A stretch of DNA of 64,000 nt from Allonocardiopsis opalescens (lineage in GTDB: Bacteria > Actinomycetota > Actinomycetes > Streptosporangiales > Streptosporangiaceae), in contig NZ_PVZC01000002.1 in the NCBI RefSeq assembly GCF_003002095.1, positions 248,001-312,000 on the forward strand. The letters run 5' to 3'. Numbering within the stretch: position 1 is the stretch's first letter; every line of letters begins with the position of its first letter. The notes under the pieces are model-generated. The model made no database searches. It saw only the letters and a program-made list of their open reading frames with translations, and had not been told where the DNA came from. The position numbers were made by a program, and so were the translations under genes. This document shows positions 1 through 9,623 of this stretch, piece after piece.

Positions 1-9
1 GGCGCCGGG

Positions 10-1035
10 GTGGGCATCGGGGTGGCCGCCCCGCCCGATGACCACGCCGCCCGGCTGGCCGCCCGCGCCGCCCTGGCCTCCTGGCTGGCCGTGGCCGGCA
101 GCCCCCGCACGGTGCTGCTGGCCGCGCCGCGGTCCTTCTGCGCCGGGGTGGAGCGCGCCATCGAGGTGGTCGAGCACGCGCTGCGGCAGCGCGGCGCCCC
201 CGTCTACGTGCGCAAGCAGATCGTGCACAACACCCACGTGGTGGGCGAGCTGAGCGAGCGCGGCGCGGTGTTCGTGGACGAACTGGAGTCGGTGCCCGAG
301 GGCGCCACCGTGGTCTTCTCCGCGCACGGGGTCTCGCCGCAGGTGCGGACGGAGGCCGAGCGGCGGCGGCTGCGGGTGATCGACGCGACCTGCCCGCTGG
401 TCACCAAGGTGCACGTGGAGGCGCGCCGCTTCGCCGGGCGGGGCGACACGGTCGTGCTGATCGGGCATGCCGGGCACGAGGAGGTCGAGGGCACCCTCGG
501 CGAGGCACCCGAGCACACCGTGCTGGTGGAGACGGTGGCGGACGTGGAGCGGCTGGAGGTGGCGGACCCCGAGCGGGTCTCCTACCTGACCCAGACCACC
601 CTGGCGGTCGACGAGGCGGCCGAGGTGGTGGACGCGCTGCGGCGGCGCTTCCCCGCGCTGCGCGGCCCCGGCTCCGACGACATCTGCTACGCCACCACCA
701 ACCGGCAGGACGCGCTGGCCGCCATCGCCGAGGAGGCCCAGCTGGTGCTGGTGGTCGGCTCGGCCAGCTCCTCCAACTCGCGCCGGCTGGTGGAGCTGTC
801 GCAGCGCCGCGGCACCGCCGCGCACCTGATCGAGGACGCCGCCGCCATCCGCCCCGACTGGCTGGCCGGCGTGCGCACCGTCGGCCTCACCGCCGGGGCG
901 TCGGCCCCGCCCCGGCTGGTCGAGGAGGTCATCGCCATCCTGGGCGGCCTCGGCCCGGTGCGCGCGGTCGAACGCGAGACCGCGCGGGAGACGGTCCGCT
1001 TCACACTGCCCTCGGCGCTGCGCGGGCCGGGCTGA
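10..1035 (+). CDS. ispH: 4-hydroxy-3-methylbut-2-enyl diphosphate reductase
   Basis: Last enzyme of the MEP isoprenoid pathway; it reduces HMBPP to IPP and DMAPP using a 4Fe-4S cluster. The three cluster cysteines are visible at about residues 44 (SFCAGV), 128 (ATCPLV) and 226 (DICYAT), together with the QTTLAVDE and SSNSRRL substrate-site motifs of the family. The reading frame has about 34 residues before the usual start of the fold (TVLLAAPR) and stays open to the window edge, so the true start may lie at GTG 10 or outside the window. It converges on the histidine kinase gene with a 26-bp gap. Family assignment is very secure; only the start is uncertain. Confidence 0.95.
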   Translation: MGIGVAAPPDDHAARLAARAALASWLAVAGSPRTVLLAAPRSFCAGVERAIEVVEHALRQRGAPVYVRKQIVHNTHVVGELSERGAVFVDELESVPEGATVVFSAHGVSPQVRTEAERRRLRVIDATCPLVTKVHVEARRFAGRGDTVVLIGHAGHEEVEGTLGEAPEHTVLVETVADVERLEVADPERVSYLTQTTLAVDEAAEVVDALRRRFPALRGPGSDDICYATTNRQDALAAIAEEAQLVLVVGSASSSNSRRLVELSQRRGTAAHLIEDAAAIRPDWLAGVRTVGLTAGASAPPRLVEEVIAILGGLGPVRAVERETARETVRFTLPSALRGPG

Positions 1036-1061
1036 GGGCGGTGGCCGACCGGGACCCGGGG

Positions 1062-2561
1062 TCAGGCCGGTGCGGCGGGCAGCCGGACGGTGAAGACGGT
1101 GGCGCCCGGGCCGCCGGCCAGATCCGCCTCGCCGCCGTGGGCCCGCACCACCGCCCGGACGATCGCCAGGCCGAGCCCGGTGCTGCCGGTCGCCCGGGCG
1201 CGGGAGCCGTCCGCGCGGGTGAAGCGCTCGAAGACGGCGTCGCGCTGCTCGGGCGCGATCCCGGGGCCGTCGTCGGACACGGTGAGCACCACGGTGCCCG
1301 CCGCCCGGTCGCCGCGCAGGCCCACCGTGACGCGGGTTCCCGGCGGGGTGTGCACCCGCGCGTTGGACAGCAGGTTCGCGACGACCTGCTGCAGGCGGTG
1401 GGCGTCGCCGAGCACCGTCGCCTCGGCGGGCTCGGCGTCGATCTCCAGCAGCCACCGGTGCCCGCCGCCGGCCACCCGCGCGTCGTTGACCGCGTCGATG
1501 ACCAACCGGGGCAGGCTCACCGTCCGCCGCTCCAGCTCCCGGCCCTCGTCCAGCCGGGCGAGCAGCAGCAGGTCCTCCACGAGGGCGGTCATCCGGACCG
1601 TCTCCGCCTCGATCCGGTCCAGCGCGTACACCGCGTCGGCGGGCAGCCCTTCGCCCATCCGCCGGGTCAGCTCGGAGTAGCCGCGGATCGCGCTCAGCGG
1701 GGTGCGCAGCTCGTGGCTGGCGTCGGCGACGAAGCGGCGGACCTTGTCCTCGCTGGCCTGGCGGGCCGTCAGCGAGCGCTCGATATGGCCGAGCATCCGG
1801 TTGAACGCCGCGATCACCTGCCCGGTCTCGGTGCCCGGGTCCGCTCCCCCGGCGGTGACGCGCTCGCCGAGGGCGGCGTCGCGGTCCAGCGGCAGGTCCG
1901 CGACCCGGGCCGCGGTCCGGGCCACGCTCTCCAGCGGGCGCAGCGCGAAGCGGATGTAGCCGGCGGCGAAAGCGACCAGCACCGCGACGCCGACGGCCGA
2001 CACGGCGGCGATCGTCACCGCCAGCTGGAGGACCGCGGTGTCGGCCGGCCGGGTCGGGAGGCCGACGAGGAAGGCCGAGCCGGGCGTCGTGGCCAGCGCG
2101 ACCCGGTAGCCGCCCAGCTCGCCGCCGAGGTCCGCGCCGTGGACCGGCCCCGGCTCGGCCGCCGCCAGCAGCCGCTCCAGCTGCTCGTCCGGCAGCGGCC
2201 GGACGGCGGAGTCGCGGTCTAGGTAGCCGGCGTGCAGCTCGCGGCCGTCGCTGATCACCAGCACCATGCCGGCCTCCGTGCCCGGGGCGGCGAGGATCAT
2301 CTCCACCGGGGAGACGTCCTGCCCCGGCGGCGCCCGCAGCGCGGGCGCGGGCCCGGCGGTGCGGCCGATGGCGGTGCGCACCCGCTGGTCGAGCTGGTCC
2401 ATCAGCACGGTGCGCAGGGTGAGCACGCTGCCGACGCAGATCACCAGGCTGATCAGGGTGACCACCGAGGCGACCGTCACCACCAAGCGGCGGCGCAGCG
2501 TGCGCGGCCGCGCGCCGGGCGGGCGCGGCCGGCGCCGCAGCCGCCGCCACCGCTCACGCAT
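1062..2561 (-). CDS. Membrane sensor histidine kinase
   Basis: A 499-residue OmpR-class sensor kinase. It has an N-terminal membrane segment at about residues 27-48, an extracytoplasmic sensing region, and a second membrane segment at about 178-200. HAMP, a HisKA domain with the phosphorylated histidine in ASHELRTP, and an HATPase domain with N, G1 (DDGPGI) and G2 (GLGLAI) boxes follow. Its ATG overlaps the end of the response regulator gene by 8 bases, so the two are translationally coupled. The pair lies downstream of an ABC exporter on the same strand, suggesting that it senses a stress or compound handled by that exporter. The signal is unknown. Confidence 0.93.
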   Translation of the reverse strand: MRERWRRLRRRPRPPGARPRTLRRRLVVTVASVVTLISLVICVGSVLTLRTVLMDQLDQRVRTAIGRTAGPAPALRAPPGQDVSPVEMILAAPGTEAGMVLVISDGRELHAGYLDRDSAVRPLPDEQLERLLAAAEPGPVHGADLGGELGGYRVALATTPGSAFLVGLPTRPADTAVLQLAVTIAAVSAVGVAVLVAFAAGYIRFALRPLESVARTAARVADLPLDRDAALGERVTAGGADPGTETGQVIAAFNRMLGHIERSLTARQASEDKVRRFVADASHELRTPLSAIRGYSELTRRMGEGLPADAVYALDRIEAETVRMTALVEDLLLLARLDEGRELERRTVSLPRLVIDAVNDARVAGGGHRWLLEIDAEPAEATVLGDAHRLQQVVANLLSNARVHTPPGTRVTVGLRGDRAAGTVVLTVSDDGPGIAPEQRDAVFERFTRADGSRARATGSTGLGLAIVRAVVRAHGGEADLAGGPGATVFTVRLPAAPA

Positions 2562-3297
2562 CGGTGGGCGGCTTGAGCACGTAGCCGACGCCTCGGACCG
2601 TGTGGATCATCGGCGCCCGGCCCGCGTCGATCTTCTTGCGCAGGTAGGAGATGTAGATCTCCACCACGCTGGACCGGCCGCCGAAGTCGTAGTTCCACAC
2701 CCGGTCCAGGATCCGCGCCTTGCTGAGCACCCGCTGCGGGTTGCGCATCAGGAAGCGCAGCAGCTCGAACTCGGTGCCGGTGAGCGTGATCGGGGTGCCG
2801 CCCCGGCTCACCTCGTAGCTGTCCTCGTTCAGCGCCAGGTCGCCGACCCGCAGCACCGGGTCGCCCGCGGCGGCCAGGGTGAGCGTGGAGCGGCGGATCA
2901 GCCCTCGGGTCCTGGCCACCACCTCCTCCAGGCTGAAGGGCTTGGTGACGTAGTCGTCCCCGCCCGCCGTGAGCCCGGTGAGCCGGTCGTCCAGGGAGTC
3001 CTTGGCGGTGAGGAACAGCACGGGCACGTGGTCGCCGCCGGAGCGCAGCCGGGCCAGCACCTGGAGCCCGTCGAGGTCGGGGAGCATGATGTCCAGCACC
3101 AGTGCGTCGGGGCGGAACTCCCGGGCCAGCGACAGTGCGCTCCGCCCGGTGCCGGCGGTGCGGGTCTCCCAGCCCTCGTAGCGGAAGGCCATGGACAGCA
3201 GGTCGGCCAGGGTGGACTCGTCGTCGACCACCAGCACCCGCACGGGTGTGCCGTCGGCCTTGCGCAGCGGAGGCGCGAAGCGCGCGGGTCCGGACAT
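2554..3297 (-). CDS. OmpR-family response regulator
   Basis: A 247-residue DNA-binding response regulator. The receiver domain has the acidic pair VDDE, the phospho-acceptor aspartate in LVLDIMLPD and the conserved lysine in VTKPF. It is followed by a winged-helix Trans_reg_C domain ending in HTVRGVGYVLK. A leader of about 18 residues precedes the receiver. The gene sits 111 bases downstream of the ABC ATPase gene and overlaps its cognate kinase by 8 bases. It likely controls the neighbouring exporter, as is usual for such clusters; that link is inferred from position only. Confidence 0.94.
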   Translation of the reverse strand: MSGPARFAPPLRKADGTPVRVLVVDDESTLADLLSMAFRYEGWETRTAGTGRSALSLAREFRPDALVLDIMLPDLDGLQVLARLRSGGDHVPVLFLTAKDSLDDRLTGLTAGGDDYVTKPFSLEEVVARTRGLIRRSTLTLAAAGDPVLRVGDLALNEDSYEVSRGGTPITLTGTEFELLRFLMRNPQRVLSKARILDRVWNYDFGGRSSVVEIYISYLRKKIDAGRAPMIHTVRGVGYVLKPPTDA

Positions 3298-3408
3298 GGG
3301 CTACCACCATCGCTCGGTCCGGCGGCGGGAATGGGCCGCCGCCGGGTGGCACGGGACATGGGCGGGTCCGCCGCGCGCCCCCGGAGCCGGGCGGGGGCGC
3401 CCGGCACG

Positions 3409-4122
3409 TCAGGAGCCGGCCGCTGCCGGCCGGGGCGCCGTCCGTCCGCGCGGCGCCCCGCTAGTGACGGTACCGTCGGCGATGTACAGGCGGCGATCCG
3501 CGCGGTCGGCCACGGCCGAGTCGTGCGTGACGACCACCACCGTCAGGCCCTGGTCGCGCCACAGCAGCTCCAGCAGGTCCATGACCTCGTCGCGGGTGAC
3601 CTCGTCCAGGTTGCCGGTCGGCTCGTCGGCCAGCAGCACCTCGGGCTCCTTGACCAGGGCGCGGGCGATCGCCACCCGCTGCTGCTGGCCGCCGGACAGC
3701 TCGGCCGGCAGGTGGTCGAGCCGGTCGGCCAGGCCGACCCGGCCCAGGACCTCGGTGGACCTGCGGCGCCGCTCGGCACCGGCCGTGCCCAGGGGGGCCA
3801 GCGCGGTCTCCACGTTCTCCCGCGCGGTCAGGGTGGGAATCAGGTTGAAGTTCTGGAAGACGAAGCCGACCTGGCGGGCCCGTACCCGGGCCAGTTCGCG
3901 GTCGTCGGCGGCCGAGAGCACGGCGTCGCCCAGCCGCACCTCGCCGGAGCTGGGCCGGTCGAGCGCGCCGAGCATCTGCAGCAGCGTCGACTTGCCGCCG
4001 CCGGTCGGGCCCTGCACCGCGACCAGTTGCCCGGTCGGAATGCTCAGGTCGACGCTCCTGAGGGCGTGGACGGTGCGGTTGGTCTGCCGGTAGGTCTTGG
4101 TCACATTGCTGAGGGTGTACAC
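3409..4122 (-). CDS. ABC transporter ATP-binding protein, MacB/LolD type
   Basis: A 237-residue single-domain ATPase. Walker A is GPTGGGKST, the signature is LSGGQQQRVAIARAL, and Walker B with its following loop is VLLADEPTGNLD, the hallmark of the MacB/LolD/FtsE subfamily that powers mechanotransmission rather than classical transport. It lies 30 bases downstream of the FtsX-like permease gene and is cotranscribed with it. Such pairs export antimicrobial peptides or sense cell-envelope damage with an adjoining two-component system. The substrate cannot be read from sequence. Confidence 0.93.
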   Translation of the reverse strand: MYTLSNVTKTYRQTNRTVHALRSVDLSIPTGQLVAVQGPTGGGKSTLLQMLGALDRPSSGEVRLGDAVLSAADDRELARVRARQVGFVFQNFNLIPTLTARENVETALAPLGTAGAERRRRSTEVLGRVGLADRLDHLPAELSGGQQQRVAIARALVKEPEVLLADEPTGNLDEVTRDEVMDLLELLWRDQGLTVVVVTHDSAVADRADRRLYIADGTVTSGAPRGRTAPRPAAAGS

Positions 4123-4152
4123 GGTCGCTCCAGGAGGGTTCGCAGGGCGGGC

Positions 4153-5604
4153 TCAGTTGACGGCGCGCAGTGCCTCGGCCGGGCGCAGCCTGGCCGCGCG
4201 CCAGCCGCCGGACGCCCCCGCGACCAGGCCGCCGAGCGCGGCCAGTCCCACCGCGAGCAGGACGATCTGCACCGAGACCGGCGCGTTGAGCACGATGTCG
4301 GCGGTGCTTGCGGCGGCGTCAGAGCCGGGGCCGATCCGTACCGGCCCGCCGCCCGCCGGTTCGCCCTCCGGGCCGGCCGGCGCGTCGGTCACCGAGGACA
4401 GCGTGATGCCGGCGGCGTTGACGGCGAGCACGCCGATCACACCGAGCGCGGAACCGACCAGCCCGCCGAGCACCGCCTGGACCAGGGACTCGCCCGCGAC
4501 CTGCCGAACCACCCTCCCGTTGGACCAGCCGATCGCCTTGAGGGTGCCGAACTCGCGGGTGCGCCTGGCGACGCCCGACATGGTGAGCAGCGCCGCGATG
4601 AGGAAGGCGGCGGCCAGGACGGCGACGGACAGCCAGGTGCCCAGGTTCGACAGCAGCGAGGCGGCGGTGGCCAGCGAGCCCGACACCGTCGAGGCGAGGT
4701 CCTGCTGGGTGTTGACGGTGGCGTCGGGAAGCGCCGCTTCGATGTCGGCCTGCACCTGGTCGATCGCGGTGGCTGAAGTAGCCTGTACGTATATGTCGCT
4801 GATCTCCCCGTCCAGCTCTGCCAGTTCCTGGGCGGTGTCGAGCGGGATGTAGACGTCGGCGGCGCTGGCGCCGGTCGCGGCGGTGGAGGCCACCAGGCCG
4901 ACGATCTCGAACTCGGTGCCGCCGATCTCCAGGGTGTCGCCGACGGCCAGTTCCGCGCCGGTGGCGTAGTCGTTGTCCAGCACGGCGGTGTGCGTCCCGG
5001 CGTCGTCGGCCGCCGGCGCCCGCCCGTCGCTGACGGCGACGGAGGTGAGCGGCCCGACCCCGGTCTCGCCGGGGTCCAGGCCCAGGACGGAGAAGGTGGT
5101 GACGTCGAAGGAACTGCCGCCCTCGCCGTCGGCGCCGCCGCCGGGGGCGACCCGGACCATGCCGCCGCCCTCCTGCGGGTCGGGCATCTCGCCCTCGAAG
5201 GTGACGTTGGTCAGTGACAGGGTCGCGGTGGCGGCCTCGACGTCGGCGATGCCGCGGACCGTGTCCACGGCGTCGGCGCTGAAGGACGCGGTGCCGGGCG
5301 ACAGGTGCAGCCGGGACTGGACGACACTGGTGCTGCCGTCGGCGCGCTCGCCGTCCTCGGCGCCGAACTGGAAGCGCTGCCCGCCCCCGCCGCCCGCGTT
5401 GGGGCCCTCGGCCGGACTGCTCACGGTGATGTCGGTACCGACCCCGTACACCGCCGACAGCGCCGAGTCCTGGGCGTCCTCGACGCCGGCCGACAGGCTG
5501 CTGACGATGATCACCAAGGTGATCGCCAGCGCCATGCCCGCGGCCACGACCGCGCTCTGTCTGCGGCGGTTGGCCAGTTCGCGCCGCAAGTAGGTGAAGA
5601 ACAT
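4153..5604 (-). CDS. FtsX/MacB-like ABC permease
   Basis: A 483-residue permease. One membrane segment lies near residue 20-40, a large extracytoplasmic MacB_PCD-like domain spans about residues 45-310, and three further membrane segments occupy the C-terminal third. The FtsX domain follows TM2 and includes the GTLKAIGWS stretch typical of MacB-type permeases, where the coupling helix contacts the ATPase. A Gly-rich acidic loop near residues 70-85 and another between TM3 and TM4 look disordered. It is the first gene of a likely permease-ATPase-regulator-kinase operon on the minus strand. Function: export or signalling powered by the downstream ATPase. Confidence 0.9.
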   Translation of the reverse strand: MFFTYLRRELANRRRQSAVVAAGMALAITLVIIVSSLSAGVEDAQDSALSAVYGVGTDITVSSPAEGPNAGGGGGQRFQFGAEDGERADGSTSVVQSRLHLSPGTASFSADAVDTVRGIADVEAATATLSLTNVTFEGEMPDPQEGGGMVRVAPGGGADGEGGSSFDVTTFSVLGLDPGETGVGPLTSVAVSDGRAPAADDAGTHTAVLDNDYATGAELAVGDTLEIGGTEFEIVGLVASTAATGASAADVYIPLDTAQELAELDGEISDIYVQATSATAIDQVQADIEAALPDATVNTQQDLASTVSGSLATAASLLSNLGTWLSVAVLAAAFLIAALLTMSGVARRTREFGTLKAIGWSNGRVVRQVAGESLVQAVLGGLVGSALGVIGVLAVNAAGITLSSVTDAPAGPEGEPAGGGPVRIGPGSDAAASTADIVLNAPVSVQIVLLAVGLAALGGLVAGASGGWRAARLRPAEALRAVN

Positions 5605-5756
5605 GAGAGGTGTCCGCCCTGTACTCGCATGGTGCCCGGCCGTCCTTCGGCCGGAAGGGCGCCGGTCGACCGGCGCGCAGGGCCGACCCTAGGGACGCGG
5701 CTTTGGCGCCGTGTTGGCCTTTCCTATGAGCCGGCCAAGAACCCGGCCGGGCTCGT

Positions 5757-7895
5757 TCAGACCGCGGCGAGTTCGGCGGGGAGCGGCTCGCTGTGCAGGA
5801 CGCGCAGGCGGGAGACGGCGCGGGTGAGCACGACGTAGAGGCGGCGGGCGCCGCGCGGCTCGGCCGCGGCGATGCGGGACGGCTCCGCGACCACGACCGT
5901 GTCGAACTCCAGGCCCTTGGCGAGAGTGGCGTCGACCACCACCAGCCGGGAGGCGCCCAGCGCGTCGGGCCGCTCGGCCTGGCTGAGCGCGGGCAGCCCC
6001 TCGGCGGCCAGCCGCTCGGCCAGGGCGGCGGTGTCGGCGTCGGCCGCGATCAGGCCGACGGAGCCCTCGTCGGCCAACGCCTCCTGGCAGGCGGCCGCGA
6101 CCGCGTCGGCGAGGGCGCCGGGGGCGGCCCGTTCGACGGTGAGCGAGCCGGGCGCCCGGCGCACCGCGACGGGCGGGGCGAGACCGGGCGCGATGCCGGG
6201 GAGCAGCCTGCTCGCGTAGGAGATGATCTGCTGCGGCACCCGGTAGCCCCGGTCGAGCACGGTGAGCCTGGCCTCGGGCTTGCCGAGGTGGGCGAGGAGG
6301 GTGGGCCAGTCGTCGGCGGCCCAGGGGGTGGTGCCCTGGGCGATGTCGCCCAGCACGGTGACCGAGCCCGAGGCGCAGCGGCGGCCGATCGCGCGGCACT
6401 GCATCGGGCTGAGGTCCTGCGCCTCGTCCACCACGATGTGCCCGAGGGAGGGGCGCCGCTCGACCAGCTGCGCCGCCTCGTCCACCAGCGCCAGGTCCGC
6501 CTCGCTCCACCGGGCCGACTTGGGGCCGCGCGCCGGCCTGGCCCACAGCACCGCCCGCTGCTCGCCGGGGTCGAGCAGCCCCTCGGCCGCGGCGGCGAGG
6601 GCGGCGGGGTCCGACAGCAGGGTGAGGACGACCTTCGCCGGGTCGGCGGCGGGCCACATCGCGTTCACAGCGGCGCGCACCGCGCGGTCGCGCCTGACCT
6701 GGTCGTGGGTGCGGTCGTCGCAGACCTCCCCGGCCGCCTCCAGCCGGCTGAGCACGGTGTGCGCGATGCGGTGCGCCAGCAGCTCGCGGCCGGCGCCGTA
6801 GGGCACCTCGCGGGCGCGCAGCTCGTCCAGGATGTCGGCCAGCTCGCCGGGGTAGATCCGCAGCCTGCGGGCGCCGCGCTGCACCACCAGCGTTTCCTCC
6901 GGTGCGCGCGGCCGCGCCCACAGCGCGCGCCTGATCACCTCGGCCATGCGCGCGTCGCCCTTGATCCGGGCCGCCTCGGGGGTGTCGGCGCCGCGCGGGG
7001 CGCCGGTGGCCGGGGTGGTCAGCAGCTCCGTGACGGTGGTCTGGCCGACCGCGACCTCGCCCAGCGCGGGCAGCACCCCCTTGATGTAGCTCAGGAAGGA
7101 GGTGTTGGGCCCGATGATGAGCACGCCGGTGCGGCGGAGCCGGTCGCGGTGCGCGTACAGCAGGTAGGCGACCCGGTGCAGGCCGACGGCGGTCTTGCCG
7201 GTGCCGGGCGCGCCCTGCACGCACACCGACTCCTCCAGCGCGGTGCGGACGAGGTCGTCCTGCTCGGGCTGGATGGTGGCGACGATGTCGCGCATCGGGC
7301 CGACGCGGGGCCGCTCGATCTCGGCGGCCAGCAGCTCGCCGCCGCCGCCCGAGCCCGTGTCGGCGCCCTGCAGCGGCTCGTCCTCGACGGCGGTGAGCAG
7401 CGCGCCGGAGAAGCCGAAGCGGCGGCGGTTGCGCACCCGCATCGGCTCGGCCCGGGTGGCCCGGTAGAAGGCGACGGAGACGGGGGCGCGCCAGTCGATG
7501 ACCAGCGGGGTGCCCGCGGGGTCCTGCACATGGCGGCGGCCGACGTACACCCGGTCGCCGTCGGGGGTGCGGGCGGCGGTGAAGCCGTCGTCACCGGGAT
7601 CGGCCTCGAAGACGGTGCCGGGCGCGTAGTCGAGCCGGCCGAAGAAGGGCGGCACGTCGGGCAGGTCGACCAGCTGCTCGGCCCGGCGCCGCCGCTCCTC
7701 GCGCAGCACCGCGTTGGAGTACTTGTCACCGACGACGTCGCCCTGCGAGGTCGCGGTGTCGAGCACCTTCTGCCGCATCGTCCGCAGCGCTTCCCTGGCA
7801 TCGGCGGCGTGGGCCCGCTCGGCCAGGATCTCGGGGGCGGGCGGCCCCGGCTCGGGGGCGTCGGGGCGTGCGGGATCGGCGGCTGGCACGGACAT
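5757..7895 (-). CDS. helR: HelD/HelR-like RNA polymerase-associated helicase
   Basis: A 712-residue UvrD/Rep-type superfamily 1 ATPase. The N-terminus is charged and coiled-coil-like (residues about 25-75). Walker A is GAPGTGKT at residues 228-235, Walker B is VVDEAQDLSP, and C-terminal helicase motifs include VVDATLAKGLEFD and YVVLTRA. Proteins of this shape (HelD/HelR) push into the RNA polymerase channels and remove stalled complexes; some actinobacterial members displace rifamycins. The ATG is preceded by AAAGGG at 8 bases. No rifamycin-associated element was found in the 113 bases upstream, so antibiotic induction cannot be claimed. A generic HelD is the alternative. Confidence 0.8.
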   Translation of the reverse strand: MSVPAADPARPDAPEPGPPAPEILAERAHAADAREALRTMRQKVLDTATSQGDVVGDKYSNAVLREERRRRAEQLVDLPDVPPFFGRLDYAPGTVFEADPGDDGFTAARTPDGDRVYVGRRHVQDPAGTPLVIDWRAPVSVAFYRATRAEPMRVRNRRRFGFSGALLTAVEDEPLQGADTGSGGGGELLAAEIERPRVGPMRDIVATIQPEQDDLVRTALEESVCVQGAPGTGKTAVGLHRVAYLLYAHRDRLRRTGVLIIGPNTSFLSYIKGVLPALGEVAVGQTTVTELLTTPATGAPRGADTPEAARIKGDARMAEVIRRALWARPRAPEETLVVQRGARRLRIYPGELADILDELRAREVPYGAGRELLAHRIAHTVLSRLEAAGEVCDDRTHDQVRRDRAVRAAVNAMWPAADPAKVVLTLLSDPAALAAAAEGLLDPGEQRAVLWARPARGPKSARWSEADLALVDEAAQLVERRPSLGHIVVDEAQDLSPMQCRAIGRRCASGSVTVLGDIAQGTTPWAADDWPTLLAHLGKPEARLTVLDRGYRVPQQIISYASRLLPGIAPGLAPPVAVRRAPGSLTVERAAPGALADAVAAACQEALADEGSVGLIAADADTAALAERLAAEGLPALSQAERPDALGASRLVVVDATLAKGLEFDTVVVAEPSRIAAAEPRGARRLYVVLTRAVSRLRVLHSEPLPAELAAV

Positions 7896-8008
7896 GGGGG
7901 CGGCCCTTTCGCGGAACGGAACGGACGGCGGCGGGACGAGATCCCGCCCCGGGGCGCGCCCGGTTCGTCACGATCCTCATCGCAGATGGTGCCGCGGATG
8001 GATGAGCC

Positions 8009-8536
8009 CTAAAGACTAGTGGGATCCGGCGCCTCGGGCCAAGTCGCGCCGGCCGCCAGCAGCGCGGCCCGCGCCTGCCGGCGGATCTCGGGCACCCAGT
8101 CGTGGGCGCGCAGCCGCAGGAAGGGCAGCAGTTCGTCGGGTCCGTCGGCGATGATCCTGGCCACGGCCGCGCCGCGGACGAAGGCGTCCGGATGGCAGGC
8201 GGCGATGCCCAGGCACAGCGGCGAGAGGTCGCGGCGGTGCACCCGCAGCCGCAGCGCTCGGGTGCGGCCGGCCTGCTCGGGCGCCCCGCCCGAACGGCCG
8301 CTCGGCTGCCACAGCTCGCGCCGGAAGCCGAGGTCGAGGCGGTGCCAGGCGCGGTCGTCCAGCCCGGGCAGCGCGGCCAGCGCCGCCGCGGACACCTCGG
8401 CGTCGCCGGCCCCGGCCAGCAGCAGCCCGACCAGCACGGCCACGGCGCCGGGCGCGCCCTCGCGCGCCGCCGCGCAGGCCGCGGCCACCTCGGCGGGCGC
8501 CGGCGGAGGGTCCTGGGGGTGCTCGGCGCCGATCAT
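8009..8536 (-). CDS. HEAT-repeat-like hypothetical protein
   Basis: A 175-residue protein rich in Ala and Leu with alternating helices. Segments such as HPDAFVRGAAVARI and HDWVPEIRRQARAAL look like HEAT or armadillo helical pairs, where a conserved Pro/Asp and Arg mark the turn. No catalytic motif, signal peptide or membrane segment is visible. It lies 113 bases upstream of the HelR-like gene on the same strand, so cotranscription is possible. HEAT proteins usually serve as protein-binding scaffolds. The specific role is unknown. Confidence 0.6.
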   Translation of the reverse strand: MIGAEHPQDPPPAPAEVAAACAAAREGAPGAVAVLVGLLLAGAGDAEVSAAALAALPGLDDRAWHRLDLGFRRELWQPSGRSGGAPEQAGRTRALRLRVHRRDLSPLCLGIAACHPDAFVRGAAVARIIADGPDELLPFLRLRAHDWVPEIRRQARAALLAAGATWPEAPDPTSL

Positions 8537-8709
8537 GGCGAACTCGTCCGCCCGCGCGGCACCCGCCGGACGGCCGACCCGCTCCGCCGCCCGCGCGGGT
8601 TTCGCATCGTTCGTCCGGTTCGCACGCTGGCGTCATCCTTCGTCGCGTTCTACCGCTTTACCAGCGCAACAATGCCACGCCGCGGTCGCCGGGACGAGTC
8701 AATTACCGG

Positions 8710-9540
8710 TCAGGCCGCCCGGGTCAGGAGTTCCTCGGCGAGGGCGCGCAGCCGGCGGCGGGCGGCGGGGTCCTCGGCCTGGGCGTTGGGGCGGGCCGGG
8801 CGCTCGCGGTCGAAGAAGCGGCCGGTCACGTCGTCCAGCGAGGGGTCGGTGATGAGGCGGAGGGTGGCGGTGCCGCCCTCCTCCAGGGTGCTGACCGGTT
8901 CGATCCCGACCTCGTTGACCATCGTGGTGTCCATGAAGGTGGCCGGGTGCAGCGCGTTCGCGGTGACGCCGGTGCCCTTCAGCTCCTCGGCCAGGTCGAT
9001 GGTGTCCATCACCTGCGCGAGCTTCGCCCGCCGGTAGGCGGTGACGCCGTCGTAGCCGCCGGTCAGCATGGGGTCGTCGAAGTCGACCGGGTACTGCCCC
9101 ATGGAGGCCACGTTCACCACCCGCGCGGGCGCCGAGGCGACCAGCAGCGGCACCAGCAGCCGCGACAGCCGGTGGCCGGCCAGGTAGTTGACGGCGAAGC
9201 GCAGCTCGATCCCGTCGGCGCTCTCCCGCCGCCCGTCCTCGGGCCGCCCGAAGCCCACACCCGCATTGTTCACCAGCACGTCGAGCCGGTCGAAGCGCTC
9301 CCGCACCTCGGCCGCGAGCCGGTCGACCTGCCGCAGCTCGGCCAGATCGGCCAGCACGGTTTCGAGCTTCGCGTCCGGCGCGCCCGCGCGGATCCGCGCC
9401 GCGGTGGCGGCCACGCGCCCCGGATCGCGCCCGTGCACCACCACGCGCGCCCCGTCGGCGGCCAGCCGCTCGGCCAGGTACCGGCCCAGCCCGTCGGTCG
9501 CCCCGGTTACCAGGATCGTCTGCTCGTTCAGTGCTCGCAC
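8710..9540 (-). CDS. Short-chain dehydrogenase/reductase
   Basis: A 276-residue SDR. It has the cofactor loop TGATDGLG, NNAG at the end of beta-4, the catalytic serine in NVASMGQ, and the YRRAK active-site motif (Y-x3-K). The arginine after the glycine loop (HGRDPGR) favours NADP(H). The GTG start at 9540 is chosen because AGGGG stands 5 bases upstream and the SDR fold begins 7 residues later; the open frame continues upstream but reads through non-SDR sequence. The protein resembles retinol-dehydrogenase-like SDRs in length and in its PVDFDDP insertion. The substrate is unknown. Confidence 0.88.
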   Translation of the reverse strand: MRALNEQTILVTGATDGLGRYLAERLAADGARVVVHGRDPGRVAATAARIRAGAPDAKLETVLADLAELRQVDRLAAEVRERFDRLDVLVNNAGVGFGRPEDGRRESADGIELRFAVNYLAGHRLSRLLVPLLVASAPARVVNVASMGQYPVDFDDPMLTGGYDGVTAYRRAKLAQVMDTIDLAEELKGTGVTANALHPATFMDTTMVNEVGIEPVSTLEEGGTATLRLITDPSLDDVTGRFFDRERPARPNAQAEDPAARRRLRALAEELLTRAA

Positions 9541-9623
9541 CGTCGCCCCTCGCCGTCCCGTGCCCGTGTCGTCCGGTCTACCGCACCAAGCGCGTGCGGG
9601 CGCCGGTCCATTCCGCCCTCGGC

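Noticed and set aside
7896-8008. Rifamycin-associated element upstream of the HelR-like gene
   Set aside because: Read on both strands; no match to the known palindromic element, only a 7-bp-arm inverted repeat at 7930-7948.
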